DNA of 64,000 nucleotides. Source: JANMCE01 sp963791625. Lineage in GTDB: Bacteria; Actinomycetota; Acidimicrobiia; Acidimicrobiales; Ilumatobacteraceae. Positions 1 through 7,200 of the stretch are shown here, in pieces (within the stretch, counting starts at the first letter, position 1; every line of letters begins with the position of its first letter). Made by a program: the position numbers and the translations under genes. The stretch is taken from assembly GCA_963791625.1 (NCBI GenBank), contig CAWBTA010000006.1:1302001-1366000 (forward strand). Direction: 5' to 3'. The notes beneath the pieces were generated by a model. The model was not told where the DNA came from, did not search any database, and was given only the letters and a program-made list of their open reading frames with translations.

Positions 1-305
1 CGAACGTGGCGCTGGCTGCTGAGGCACTCGGCGTCGAACGCTATGCGGCCGAGGCCCGACTCGTCGCGGCACGAGGTGACTTTCGCTCGGGTGAAACGAT
101 TGATCTCGACCGGCTCGGCCGAGATGTTGAGGCTCTCGATTCCGCAGTCGGTATCGACTCGTGGTGGCTCACCGCGGAGGTTGGACGAGATCTTGGCGTT
201 GCAGCCTGGGGCGAGCTCGCCCGCAGCCGCGTGGCGACGCTGGCCCGAGCCGCCGATTCGGAGGATACCGCGCTCCACCGGGCGGTCTCATCCCTCCTGC
301 CGTGA
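1..305 (+). CDS. C-terminal fragment of an unidentified protein
   Basis: The frame is open from the left edge of the window to a TGA at 303-305, so this is the 3' end of a gene that begins outside. The visible residues are alanine-, arginine- and leucine-rich and look helical, as in the TPR-like tails of large LuxR/adenylate-cyclase-type regulators, but no motif allows a firm call. It converges on the methyltransferase gene, with stops 15 bases apart. The GTG at position 6 is unlikely to be the true start. Confidence 0.5.
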   Translation, partial: NVALAAEALGVERYAAEARLVAARGDFRSGETIDLDRLGRDVEALDSAVGIDSWWLTAEVGRDLGVAAWGELARSRVATLARAADSEDTALHRAVSSLLP

Positions 306-319
306 GCGTCCGCCACGCA

Positions 320-1120
320 TCAGGCCGACGCCGACAGAATGAGCAGGGGCACCACAAGTGGTTGCCATCGAGCGGTCACCTCGCTGACCGCTGCGGCCAC
401 AGCCAGTCGCTGGTCGGTCATCGATAGTCGGGCCATAAAGCCAGCATGCGAGGCCATGGACAACCGCCATCCCACTGCCTGATCAATGGTTGCGTTTACA
501 ACTATATGCTCATGCACAACGCTCGACGCTCGCCACCCCGCCGCCTTCGCAATTGATGTCAGTGACTCTGCGTTCGCCGTCGCCGGTTCTACCTCCTGCT
601 TGAACCGGTCGTACCACGAGGGAGCTCGGAACCCGAACGGCTGAAGCGCACGGTCAACCGCGACCTTGACCGGATGGTTCCATCCTTCAGCGAACGTCGA
701 CGCGAGCACCACGCCTTCTGCGCGCGTGACACGCCGTGACTCGGCCAGAAAGGCAACGGGGTCCGGGGCATGGTTCAGTCCGCACGCCACCACGACTGCC
801 GCCAATGACCGATCCCGGAACGGCAACGCAAACGCGTCTGCCGCGACCGCTGGTGGTCGCTCGGAGGCATCGACGAGAAGCATGTCTGGCACCAGATCGA
901 CCGCAATCACCGCGCAACCCCGCCGAACCAGTGGTGCCGTCGCCGCTCCCGTGCCGGCACACAGATCGAGAACCAAGCCGTGGCCGACTATCGGCAGTCG
1001 AGCAACCAGTGCGTCGGCCAAACGGGCGTACACGAACCCCGCACCGGCTGCCCACGACGAAGCAGCTGTCGCATAGGCGGCCCCGACCTCGCGGCGAAAC
1101 GCCGCATCGGCGACGCTCAT
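320..1120 (-). CDS. Class I SAM-dependent methyltransferase
   Basis: A protein of about 266 residues. The glycine-rich SAM-binding motif I (VLDLCAGTGAATAPL) lies near residues 45-60, followed by an acidic end of strand beta2 (AVDLVPDML) and a post-motif DAFALPFRDRS typical of UbiE/Methyltransf_11 proteins. The acceptor substrate cannot be told from sequence. I chose the ATG at 1120 because it overlaps the upstream gene's TGA as ATGA, which suggests translational coupling; a longer in-frame extension to 1255 reads as low-complexity arginine-rich shadow. It is the last gene of a three-gene minus-strand unit with a phosphotransferase-like protein and a SnoaL-like protein. Confidence 0.8.
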   Translation of the reverse strand: MSVADAAFRREVGAAYATAASSWAAGAGFVYARLADALVARLPIVGHGLVLDLCAGTGAATAPLVRRGCAVIAVDLVPDMLLVDASERPPAVAADAFALPFRDRSLAAVVVACGLNHAPDPVAFLAESRRVTRAEGVVLASTFAEGWNHPVKVAVDRALQPFGFRAPSWYDRFKQEVEPATANAESLTSIAKAAGWRASSVVHEHIVVNATIDQAVGWRLSMASHAGFMARLSMTDQRLAVAAAVSEVTARWQPLVVPLLILSASA

Positions 1121-2136
1121 GGCAAGTGGCCGACCGCATCCTCGGCCCGTTCGGTCCACCAGACCAACTCTTCGCCCCAACCTCCGAACGCCTTCTCCCA
1201 ACCGAACCACACGATGCCGGCCAGCAAGCCGAGCGCGATCTGACGATCCCACCACCCGTCCGTCGCGATCCCTCGGGCCTCAAGACTGTCTCGGTAGGCA
1301 TCGATCGTTTCCTCACGACTGCACGGAAGACGAGCAGCGTTGATAGCCAGGTACCAGGCCAGCTCGGCACAACCCGACCCACGACCCGGATTCTCCCAAT
1401 CGATCAGTACCGTGCGGCCCACATCGTCGGTTCCGAGGTTTCCGAGCTTCCAATTGCCGTGCACCAAGGTGGTCGGCGTTGATGCGAAGGCGCACGCGAG
1501 CGGTGACGGATCCCAGGCCAGCGGCGTGACAATCTCAGCCAGGCGTGGGGCCACCGAGGCGAGGAGCTCCCAGCCTTCACCGACCAGTCGGGGCACGAGG
1601 TGATTCGATCCGAGTTCGGCCTCGGCGAGAGCGAGCCAGGGCGAAAGTTCGAGAAGGCGGTTCTCCGGCGGGACAATGTCGATGATCGAGCCCGCTTCCC
1701 AGAATTGGGCATGGAGGGCGGCCATGTGGTCGATGAAAGAGAGGTGCTGCGGGAGCGAGACGGGATCGTCACCGGGTGGAACGAGGAACTCTGCGACATC
1801 TTCCATCAGAATCGACGTGGCGTGTCCCGGAGGCCACGCAGATGGGTCCGATGCCACGCCCAGGATCGGCTGACGAAAGCACGCCGGAAGCTGGTCCAGC
1901 AGTCCGGCAGTCCAGAGCTGCAACGTTCCGCAACCGAGATCCCCGACGGCTCGCATGGTCCAATCATCTCGGAGGTCCAGGTGCTTCAAGACGTAGTTCT
2001 GTCCGCCCATCTCGACCCGTTCGAACTGGGCACCTGACTTCGAATCCGTGTGGCTCATCGGCTCACGTCTGGCGCCGCTTCTGAGGAGGTCGGCAACACA
2101 CCTGGCAACAGGGTGTGCGACATCGGTCTCAGACAT
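1117..2136 (-). CDS. Aminoglycoside phosphotransferase-like (APH/choline kinase fold) protein
   Basis: About 339 residues with an APH-family kinase fold. The Brenner-type catalytic loop reads LVHGNWKLGNLG near residues 224-235, and the metal-binding segment reads VLIDWENPGRG. In the family the loop is normally HGDxxxxN; here the catalytic aspartate position is asparagine (about residue 228, codon AAT on the minus strand). Either the enzyme is impaired or it belongs to a divergent subgroup. The start ATG at 2136 overlaps the upstream stop by 8 bases; an alternative ATG lies 26 codons inside (MSHTDSK). It is followed by an ATGA-coupled methyltransferase. Substrate unknown; resistance should not be assumed. 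Confidence 0.75.
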   Translation of the reverse strand: MSETDVAHPVARCVADLLRSGARREPMSHTDSKSGAQFERVEMGGQNYVLKHLDLRDDWTMRAVGDLGCGTLQLWTAGLLDQLPACFRQPILGVASDPSAWPPGHATSILMEDVAEFLVPPGDDPVSLPQHLSFIDHMAALHAQFWEAGSIIDIVPPENRLLELSPWLALAEAELGSNHLVPRLVGEGWELLASVAPRLAEIVTPLAWDPSPLACAFASTPTTLVHGNWKLGNLGTDDVGRTVLIDWENPGRGSGCAELAWYLAINAARLPCSREETIDAYRDSLEARGIATDGWWDRQIALGLLAGIVWFGWEKAFGGWGEELVWWTERAEDAVGHLP

Positions 2137-2527
2137 GGGCTGCTTCCTCCATCTGGGCGAGGAGTGACGCTGGCCAGCGGCCGCCACACATAACCGTATC
2201 GGTGACGATGTACCCGTCCGCGATGTTCAGGATGTGCACGTGATGACCTGCGTGAGGAACACCGTCCTCCTCCCAGCTGACCGTGTACTCCACCACTTCA
2301 CCTCCGGCGAACGGCAACCGCCGAAGCCCATCGAGAACGCCCGGTTGGGCAAACCATCGGCTGTACTCGTCCCGTACGGACACCACTCCCTGACGGGTGA
2401 AGCGCCAGTTGGGTACCGTGGCATCGAGCGTCACGTCAGCGGCCCACGCGGCGCACGAAGCGACGTCGGCGTTCGTGACGGCACGAAGAAACGAATCGAC
2501 GGGGTTACCGGTTGTTGGCTTGGACAT
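2129..2527 (-). CDS. SnoaL-like / NTF2-fold protein
   Basis: About 132 residues. The layout (SFLRAVTNADVASCAAWAADVTLDATVPNWRF, then a long beta-rich half ending in a GYIVTDTVMCGG strand) matches the SnoaL/NTF2-like fold, a cone-shaped pocket used by polyketide cyclases, ketosteroid isomerases and many uncharacterised proteins. A clear AGGAGG ribosome binding site six bases before the ATG at 2527 sets the start. First gene of the three-gene unit with the phosphotransferase-like and methyltransferase genes; divergent from the cupin gene, with about 160 bases between them holding both promoters. Function not determined. Confidence 0.7.
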   Translation of the reverse strand: MSKPTTGNPVDSFLRAVTNADVASCAAWAADVTLDATVPNWRFTRQGVVSVRDEYSRWFAQPGVLDGLRRLPFAGGEVVEYTVSWEEDGVPHAGHHVHILNIADGYIVTDTVMCGGRWPASLLAQMEEAAHV

Positions 2528-2687
2528 GTTCGGCCTCCTAGGTCGTGGATTGACCCTCACCTTGCCCAACCTTGTTTGCACCACGTTTGCAGCTGCACCT
2601 GATCGACTGCAATCACCGCGGAAGGTCACTCGTCCATTCTTGGTTGTGGGGATGAACGAATCCCCCAATCACACGAAGGAGATTCTC

Positions 2688-3041
2688 ATGGCAGACGCAG
2701 AAAAGGCCCGGTTCGACACCCCGGACGAGACCCGCACCTTCCCGTTTGGCAAGGTCGACCTGGTCAAGATCGGCGGCTCGGACATCGGGCGTCTCACGCT
2801 TGAACCGGGCTGGCGCTGGTCAGAACACGTGAAGCCCATCGCAGGAACAGATCTCTGCGAGGCCCCACACTTTCAATTCCACGCGAGTGGCGTGCTCGGC
2901 ATTCGCATGGCCGACGGAACCGAACTCGAGGCGAGGCCCGGCGACGTGACCGCTCTCCCTCAGGGACACGACGCGTGGGTCGTGGGTACCGAACCCGTCG
3001 TGGTGATCGATTGGTGGGGCGCATCCAACTACGCGAAATAG
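2688..3041 (+). CDS. Cupin-domain protein
   Basis: A 117-residue single-domain cupin. The first cupin motif is loosely present around GWRWSEHVKP and the second around GVLGIRMADGTELEARPGD-VTALPQGHDAWVVG, giving candidate metal-binding histidines. GAAGGAG lies seven bases before the ATG at 2688 and fixes the start. Cupins this small may be sensors or enzymes; nothing nearby says which. It is followed by a hairpin terminator and stands alone on the plus strand. Confidence 0.75.
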   Translation: MADAEKARFDTPDETRTFPFGKVDLVKIGGSDIGRLTLEPGWRWSEHVKPIAGTDLCEAPHFQFHASGVLGIRMADGTELEARPGDVTALPQGHDAWVVGTEPVVVIDWWGASNYAK

Positions 3042-3063
3042 AGCGACCCAGCAAGCAGGGCGA

Positions 3064-3091
3064 CCCCGGCCAGCAGTCACGCTGACCGGGG
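3064..3091 (+). terminator. Hairpin terminator after the cupin gene
   Basis: An inverted repeat of 11 positions (CCCCGGcCAGC / GCTGaCCGGGG, one mismatch) with a six-base loop starts 22 bases after the cupin stop. No T-run follows, which is common in high-GC actinobacteria. Confidence 0.5.
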
Positions 3092-3184
3092 GACGACCCC
3101 CAATCAGGGTTCCCACCCTCTCCATGGCCTCCGGCGGTAGTGTGCCGAACGAAGCACCGTCGCTACCAAGGGAGAAAAACCGAC

Positions 3185-3748
3185 ATGTCGTCTGTTCCAC
3201 CACCACCGCCCGGCCCCCCACAGGGCCCACCCCCCGGATACATTCCGCCACCCGCCGGGCAGCCTGGTGTACCCGCATTGACGTCGGGGCCCTACGCGAG
3301 TTGGGGTCAGCGCTTCGCTGCCTATGTACTGAATATCCTGCCGGGAATCGCCATCTACATCGTCGGCGGAATCATCGCAGCGATTCTCGGGAAAATCGCG
3401 GGCGTTCTCGGAGGTCTTGCGCTCCTCGTTACCTGGCTCGCCGCTCTTGGCGCAGCGTTCTACACGCTCTATCTCGAGGGCGAGGGCCAGTCACCCGGTA
3501 AGGCCATCATGGGTATTCGGGTGATCAACGAGCAGACTGGCAACAAGATCGGTGGCGGCATGGGCATCGCCCGCCAGTTCGTTCATGTCATCGACGCCCT
3601 GCCGTGCTACATCGGCTTCCTCTTCCCGCTCTGGGACGCGAAGCGTCAGACGTTCGCCGACAAGATCCTCAATACGGTTGTGGTCCCCGGCCCGAAGGCT
3701 GAGTTCATGGACGCCTACAAGAAACTCATACCGACCAAGTCGAGCTGA
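3185..3748 (+). CDS. RDD-family membrane protein with proline-rich N-terminus
   Basis: 187 residues. Residues 1-35 are a proline/glycine-rich cytoplasmic tail (runs such as PPPPPGPPQGPPP). The RDD-like core follows, with two strong hydrophobic segments (about 45-65 and 75-100), the GKAIMGIRV motif typical of RDD proteins and a C-terminal FADKILNTVVV block. RDD proteins are small integral membrane proteins of poorly known role, some linked to transport or ion homeostasis. AGGGAG upstream of the ATG at 3185 supports the start. Monocistronic by spacing. Confidence 0.85.
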   Translation: MSSVPPPPPGPPQGPPPGYIPPPAGQPGVPALTSGPYASWGQRFAAYVLNILPGIAIYIVGGIIAAILGKIAGVLGGLALLVTWLAALGAAFYTLYLEGEGQSPGKAIMGIRVINEQTGNKIGGGMGIARQFVHVIDALPCYIGFLFPLWDAKRQTFADKILNTVVVPGPKAEFMDAYKKLIPTKSS

Positions 3749-3860
3749 GCCGCCTCGCCGCCCGGCCAAATGGGGGGTTGCGCTCGGGAGTATCATGGGC
3801 ATTGACAGTTGTGGTTTCTCATGGGCTACCTGCGTTCGGTAGCCATGGAAGGAGACGAAC

Positions 3861-4295
3861 ATGCGTCGATACTTGGTGGTAGCCCACAAGACGCTGGGTG
3901 GTGCTCGACTGCTCGATCACCTCCATGAACTCCGCGAGCAGGATCCCTACTGCACCTTCCACCTGCTGGTGCCCGAGTATCACCCGTTTGGCGCGTGGGA
4001 CGACCATGGCGTGCGCGTATCGGCGCAGGCGACCCTCGATGAGATGCTCGGCCGACTGGCGGCGATGCGGATCGGTGCAACGGGAGAGATCGGTGATGTC
4101 GATCCCGTCTACGCCGTCGGCGCCACGTTGCGCCGAGAAGGTGATGACGCGTTTGCTGGGATCGTTCTCTCGACGCTCCCGAAAGGGATTTCACGGTGGT
4201 GGAAGTTCGATGTGCCACGCCGGATGACCGAGCACTACCGGTGGATCCCCCTCACTCATCTCGTCGCCGACGAAGCACTTGTCCCTGCATCCTGA
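3861..4295 (+). CDS. Uncharacterised protein, possibly UspA-like alpha/beta fold
   Basis: 144 residues beginning with a hydrophobic strand (RYLVVAHKTLGG) and alternating helices and strands, ending with WIPLTHLVADEAL. The pattern recalls single-domain universal-stress-like proteins, but the ATP-binding GxxGxxx(S/T) motif is not clear, so I do not assign a function. GAAGGAGA six bases before the ATG at 3861 sets the start. Downstream, about 160 bases without a gene precede the cyclic-nucleotide-binding protein. Confidence 0.6.
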   Translation: MRRYLVVAHKTLGGARLLDHLHELREQDPYCTFHLLVPEYHPFGAWDDHGVRVSAQATLDEMLGRLAAMRIGATGEIGDVDPVYAVGATLRREGDDAFAGIVLSTLPKGISRWWKFDVPRRMTEHYRWIPLTHLVADEALVPAS

Positions 4296-4458
4296 GTGAT
4301 CGCTGACAACGGATGAGGTCGTCGGGTGACCTCTCAGCTGTGGCGAGAGTCTCCAGATGAACCACGCGTGCTCATTCGCGCTTTATCCCCGCCGATCTGG
4401 GCTTGTGCTTTCGTCGCAACAGGACAATCATTCCTCCGATACTTCCTGACGTTGTCAC

Positions 4459-4896
4459 ATGAATCGAGACACCATGCGCCACAAGATCTCTGACGAGGAC
4501 CCGATTGGGCACATCCCGCTCTTCGCAGACGTGTCCGCCGACGACCGGGCGGCCATCCATCGATTGATGACGGAGGTAAGCGTCGACGCTGGCGAAGTTC
4601 TGGCCACCGAAGGCTCCCGCGGCCAGGAGTTCTTTGTGATCATCTCTGGTTCAGCCTCGGTTGATCGCGGTGGCGTTCACCTAGCTGATGTCGGCCCAGG
4701 CGATTTTCAAGGCGAGATATCACTGCTCGACGGTGGACCGCGTACTGCGACCGTCACCGCCACCACTCCGATGAAACTCCTCGTCGCAACCCATCGTGAG
4801 TTCAGTTCCCTCCTCGACAGCACACCCGTTATCGCCCGCCGAATGCTTCCCGCTATCGCTCACCGGGTGCGGGCCCTCGCTGACGACCCACACTGA
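4459..4896 (+). CDS. Cyclic-nucleotide-binding domain protein (Crp-like sensor without HTH)
   Basis: 145 residues forming one cNMP-binding beta-barrel: IPLFADVSADDRAAI at the N-terminus, then EGSRGQEFFVIISGSASV, and the phosphate-binding-cassette region GDFQGEISLLDGGPRTATV. The domain ends in a helix (IARRMLPAIAHRVRALAD) and there is no DNA-binding domain, so it probably acts as a stand-alone ligand sensor. The cassette has E-I-S-L-L in place of the Gly-Glu-hydrophobic-Ala of classical CRP, so nucleotide specificity is uncertain. A second ATG lies five codons in. The next gene starts 34 bases after its stop and may be cotranscribed. Confidence 0.8.
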   Translation: MNRDTMRHKISDEDPIGHIPLFADVSADDRAAIHRLMTEVSVDAGEVLATEGSRGQEFFVIISGSASVDRGGVHLADVGPGDFQGEISLLDGGPRTATVTATTPMKLLVATHREFSSLLDSTPVIARRMLPAIAHRVRALADDPH

Positions 4897-4930
4897 ACGA
4901 ACCTTCGCTGGCACCGAGAACGGAGCCGAT

Positions 4931-5491
4931 ATGACCCACACGGTTGCCTATACAGAACCAACGAGTGTGTCATCTCCGCGTGCAGCGCCCGTGCTCGCGG
5001 TCGGTGTGTTTGGGGGCTTCGTTCTGGGCGCTGTTGCTCGAGGTTGGATGCGGCTGATCTCAGACGAGCCCGAGTTCACTTGGAGTGGAACGGCGTTCAT
5101 CGCCCTTGGGTTCACCGTCTTCGGTCTTGCCCAATCAGCTGTCGCTTTGGCCCGTCGTCACGCGATGCGGCGCCGCAGGCTGATCGTTGTCCGAGCGATC
5201 GGGATCGTGTGCATGCTCCCGTTGTTCGTTGCCGCTGGTGCGATCATGTTTCCGACCGTCTTCGGCATCGGACTCGCCGTCGCCCGCCGAGGCTGGCACA
5301 AGTCGGCACGAGTGGCATGTTTGGTGATCGCAGCTGGTCCGGTGCTTTTCGTCGGATCCGACCTCGTGCACAAGTTTGGATGGTCGATCCAGACCGTGGG
5401 CGGATTCGTTTCGATGCTCGCCATCTATTCAGTGATCATTTGGGCGACTCGATTCGCCCTGGCACCGGATCACGCGACCGCCGTCGTTTAA
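4931..5491 (+). CDS. Multi-pass membrane protein of unknown function
   Basis: 186 residues with about four hydrophobic segments (around 19-40, 55-75, 90-125 and 150-175) separated by short arginine-rich loops (ALARRHAMRRRRLIV). No enzyme or transporter motif is visible. The ATG at 4931 is preceded by GGAG. It lies 34 bases after the cyclic-nucleotide-binding gene, suggesting a shared transcript and possibly a shared response. Confidence 0.6.
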   Translation: MTHTVAYTEPTSVSSPRAAPVLAVGVFGGFVLGAVARGWMRLISDEPEFTWSGTAFIALGFTVFGLAQSAVALARRHAMRRRRLIVVRAIGIVCMLPLFVAAGAIMFPTVFGIGLAVARRGWHKSARVACLVIAAGPVLFVGSDLVHKFGWSIQTVGGFVSMLAIYSVIIWATRFALAPDHATAVV

Positions 5492-5571
5492 CGACCGTCA
5501 GTCAAGCTGCCCAAGGGCGCGCAGACGATCGACAAGTCGAGGAACGTAGTTGCCGACCACCTGTCTCCACT

Positions 5572-5653
5572 CCCTGTTTCACAGCCTCATGAGTACCTGT
5601 TTCACTGGCAGTTGAGTCCCTGTTTCACAGGCTCGTGGGTACCCGCTTCACGG
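5572..5653. repeat. 23-bp imperfect tandem repeat, three full units and a degenerate fourth
   Basis: Units start at 5572, 5595 and 5618, exactly 23 bases apart, each opening with (C/A)CCTGTTTCAC and closing with T(G/C)AGT or TGGGT; a weaker copy (ACCCGCTTCACGG) starts at 5641. The 240-base gap between the membrane protein and the tRNA holds nothing else I can recognise. Exact periodicity without coding potential suggests a protein-binding array or a solo end of a mobile element next to tRNA genes. Confidence 0.75.
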
Positions 5654-5734
5654 TGGCCACGATCACCGACGGGCCCGACAGAATCAGCTCGATTCGATCC
5701 GAGCGCCGTTTGGTCCATAAGGCCAGGTCACAAC

Positions 5735-5810
<76 letters not shown>

Positions 5811-5817
5811 CTAACAC

Positions 5818-5845
5818 GAACGGCCCGCCCGAAGGCGGGCCGTTC
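5818..5845 (-). terminator. 12-bp hairpin with UUCG tetraloop between the two tRNA genes
   Basis: A perfect 12-bp stem (GAACGGCCCGCC / GGCGGGCCGTTC). Read on the minus strand its loop is C(UUCG)G, an extra-stable tetraloop. It lies just 3' of the tRNA-Asn gene and before the CAU tRNA. It is either a terminator or a processing structure separating the two tRNAs. Confidence 0.65.
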
Positions 5846-5850
5846 ATTTG

Positions 5851-5923
5851 CTCCGAGAACAGGGCTCGAACCTGTGACCCGCTGATTAACAGTCAGCTGC
5901 TCTGCCAGCTGAGCTACCTCGGA
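5851..5923 (-). tRNA. tRNA-Asn (GTT)
   Basis: 73-nt cloverleaf on the minus strand: acceptor TCCGAGG/TCTCGGA (one G-U pair), D-arm AGCTCAGCTGGCAGAGC, anticodon stem-loop GCTGACTGTTAATCAGC with anticodon GTT, T-arm ACAGG-TTCGAGC-CCTGT, discriminator G. The CCA tail is not encoded (GCA follows), unlike the neighbouring CAU tRNA. Confidence 0.95.
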
Positions 5924-5967
5924 ATGGCAAGTGTTGAGTATATCGGCCCGAGCCGTTTCGGGCGAAG

Positions 5968-7200
5968 CTATTCGTTTTCGAGAAATTCCTTGAGCTTCTG
6001 ACTGCGCTGGGGATGGCGGAGTTTGGCGAGCGTTTTCGCCTCAATCTGGCGGATGCGCTCCCGCGTGACGCCGAATTCCTTCCCGACTTCTTCCAGGGTG
6101 CGGGCCTGGCCGTCGATCAGGCCGAAGCGCATCCGGACGACTTCTTTCTCGCGTTCGGACAGTTCGTCGAGCGCCTCTTCAACCGCGGCGGCCAGCATCA
6201 TGCGGGTGGCGACGTCGGCGGGCGCATCGGCGGCGAGGTCGGGAATGAAGTCGCCCAGGTTGGAGTCATCCTCCTCCCCCAAGGGCGAGTCGAGGCTGAG
6301 TGGGTCTTGCGCTATGCGCTGAATGTCACGCACCCGATCAGGACTGAGCGCAACCTTCTCGGCAATCTCGTCGATGGTTGGCTCGCGCTCGAGCTCTTGG
6401 GCCAGCTGGCGCTGCACCCGAAGCACGCGGTTCATGTGCTCGACCATGTGGACCGGGATACGAATGGTGCGGGCCTGGTCGGCAATGGCGCGGGTGATGG
6501 CCTGGCGGATCCACCACGTGGCGTAGGTGGAGAACTTGAAACCCTTGCTGTAGTCGAACTTCTCGACGGCGCGCATCAGGCCGAGGTTGCCCTCTTGGAT
6601 GAGGTCGAGGAACTGCATGCCCCGACCGACGTACCGCTTGGCAATCGACACGACAAGCCGCAGGTTGGCCTGGATGAGCTGTGCCTTGGCAACCTCACCG
6701 TCGCCCATCTCCCGCTTGAGTCGGCGGCGCTCGGGGTCGTCCTTAGCGGCCATGGCCAGTTCTGCGGCAGCGAGCACACCCTTTTCGTAGCGGATGGCCA
6801 GCTCGCGCTCGTCGTCCCCACTGAGCAGACTGACGCGACCGATTTCCTTCAGATACATGCGCACGGCGTCGGAAGAACCGGCCTCGGGGGGCCGGTCGGA
6901 GGCCATGGGGCGCAGGGCACGCCGCTTCTTGGGCTTCGATTCATCATCGTCGCCCTCGGAAACGTCGACTCGAGGGGCTTCAATGATCTCATCAACCGTG
7001 TCGTCCACACCGACACCGAGTGCCTCGATGCTCTGGGCCACGGTCAGGATGACATCTTCGGACAATTCGACGTTGCGAAGCACATGGGCCACGTCATCGG
7101 CGGCCACGACACCTTCGTCGCGCCCCTTGGCCACCAGCTCGGCCCATTCCTCGTTGTCGATGTTCGCCAGTGGCGGGTTGGTGCTGTGTACGTCAGGCAT
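5968..7200 (-). CDS. rpoD: Primary RNA polymerase sigma factor (RpoD/SigA)
   Basis: About 410 residues. A short acidic N-terminus holds a reduced region 1.1. Region 1.2 is SSDAVRMYLKEIGRV near 110. Region 2 carries QANLRLVVSIAKRYVGRGMQ, DLIQEGNLGLMRAVEKFDY and KFSTYATWWIRQAITRAI (core binding, -10 recognition and melting). Regions 3 and 4 end in VGKEFGVTRERIRQIEAK (-35 recognition). All marks of a housekeeping sigma70 are present. ATG at 7200 overlaps the dnaG TGA by one base; GTG one codon earlier is also possible. It is the distal gene of a terC-dnaG-rpoD unit, the classical dnaG-rpoD pairing of the macromolecular synthesis operon, here without rpsU. Confidence 0.97.
   Translation of the reverse strand: MPDVHSTNPPLANIDNEEWAELVAKGRDEGVVAADDVAHVLRNVELSEDVILTVAQSIEALGVGVDDTVDEIIEAPRVDVSEGDDDESKPKKRRALRPMASDRPPEAGSSDAVRMYLKEIGRVSLLSGDDERELAIRYEKGVLAAAELAMAAKDDPERRRLKREMGDGEVAKAQLIQANLRLVVSIAKRYVGRGMQFLDLIQEGNLGLMRAVEKFDYSKGFKFSTYATWWIRQAITRAIADQARTIRIPVHMVEHMNRVLRVQRQLAQELEREPTIDEIAEKVALSPDRVRDIQRIAQDPLSLDSPLGEEDDSNLGDFIPDLAADAPADVATRMMLAAAVEEALDELSEREKEVVRMRFGLIDGQARTLEEVGKEFGVTRERIRQIEAKTLAKLRHPQRSQKLKEFLENE

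Noticed and set aside
320..2527. Antibiotic-resistance cassette (phosphotransferase plus methyltransferase)
   Set aside because: Neither protein shows features of known resistance enzymes, and the phosphotransferase lacks its catalytic Asp.
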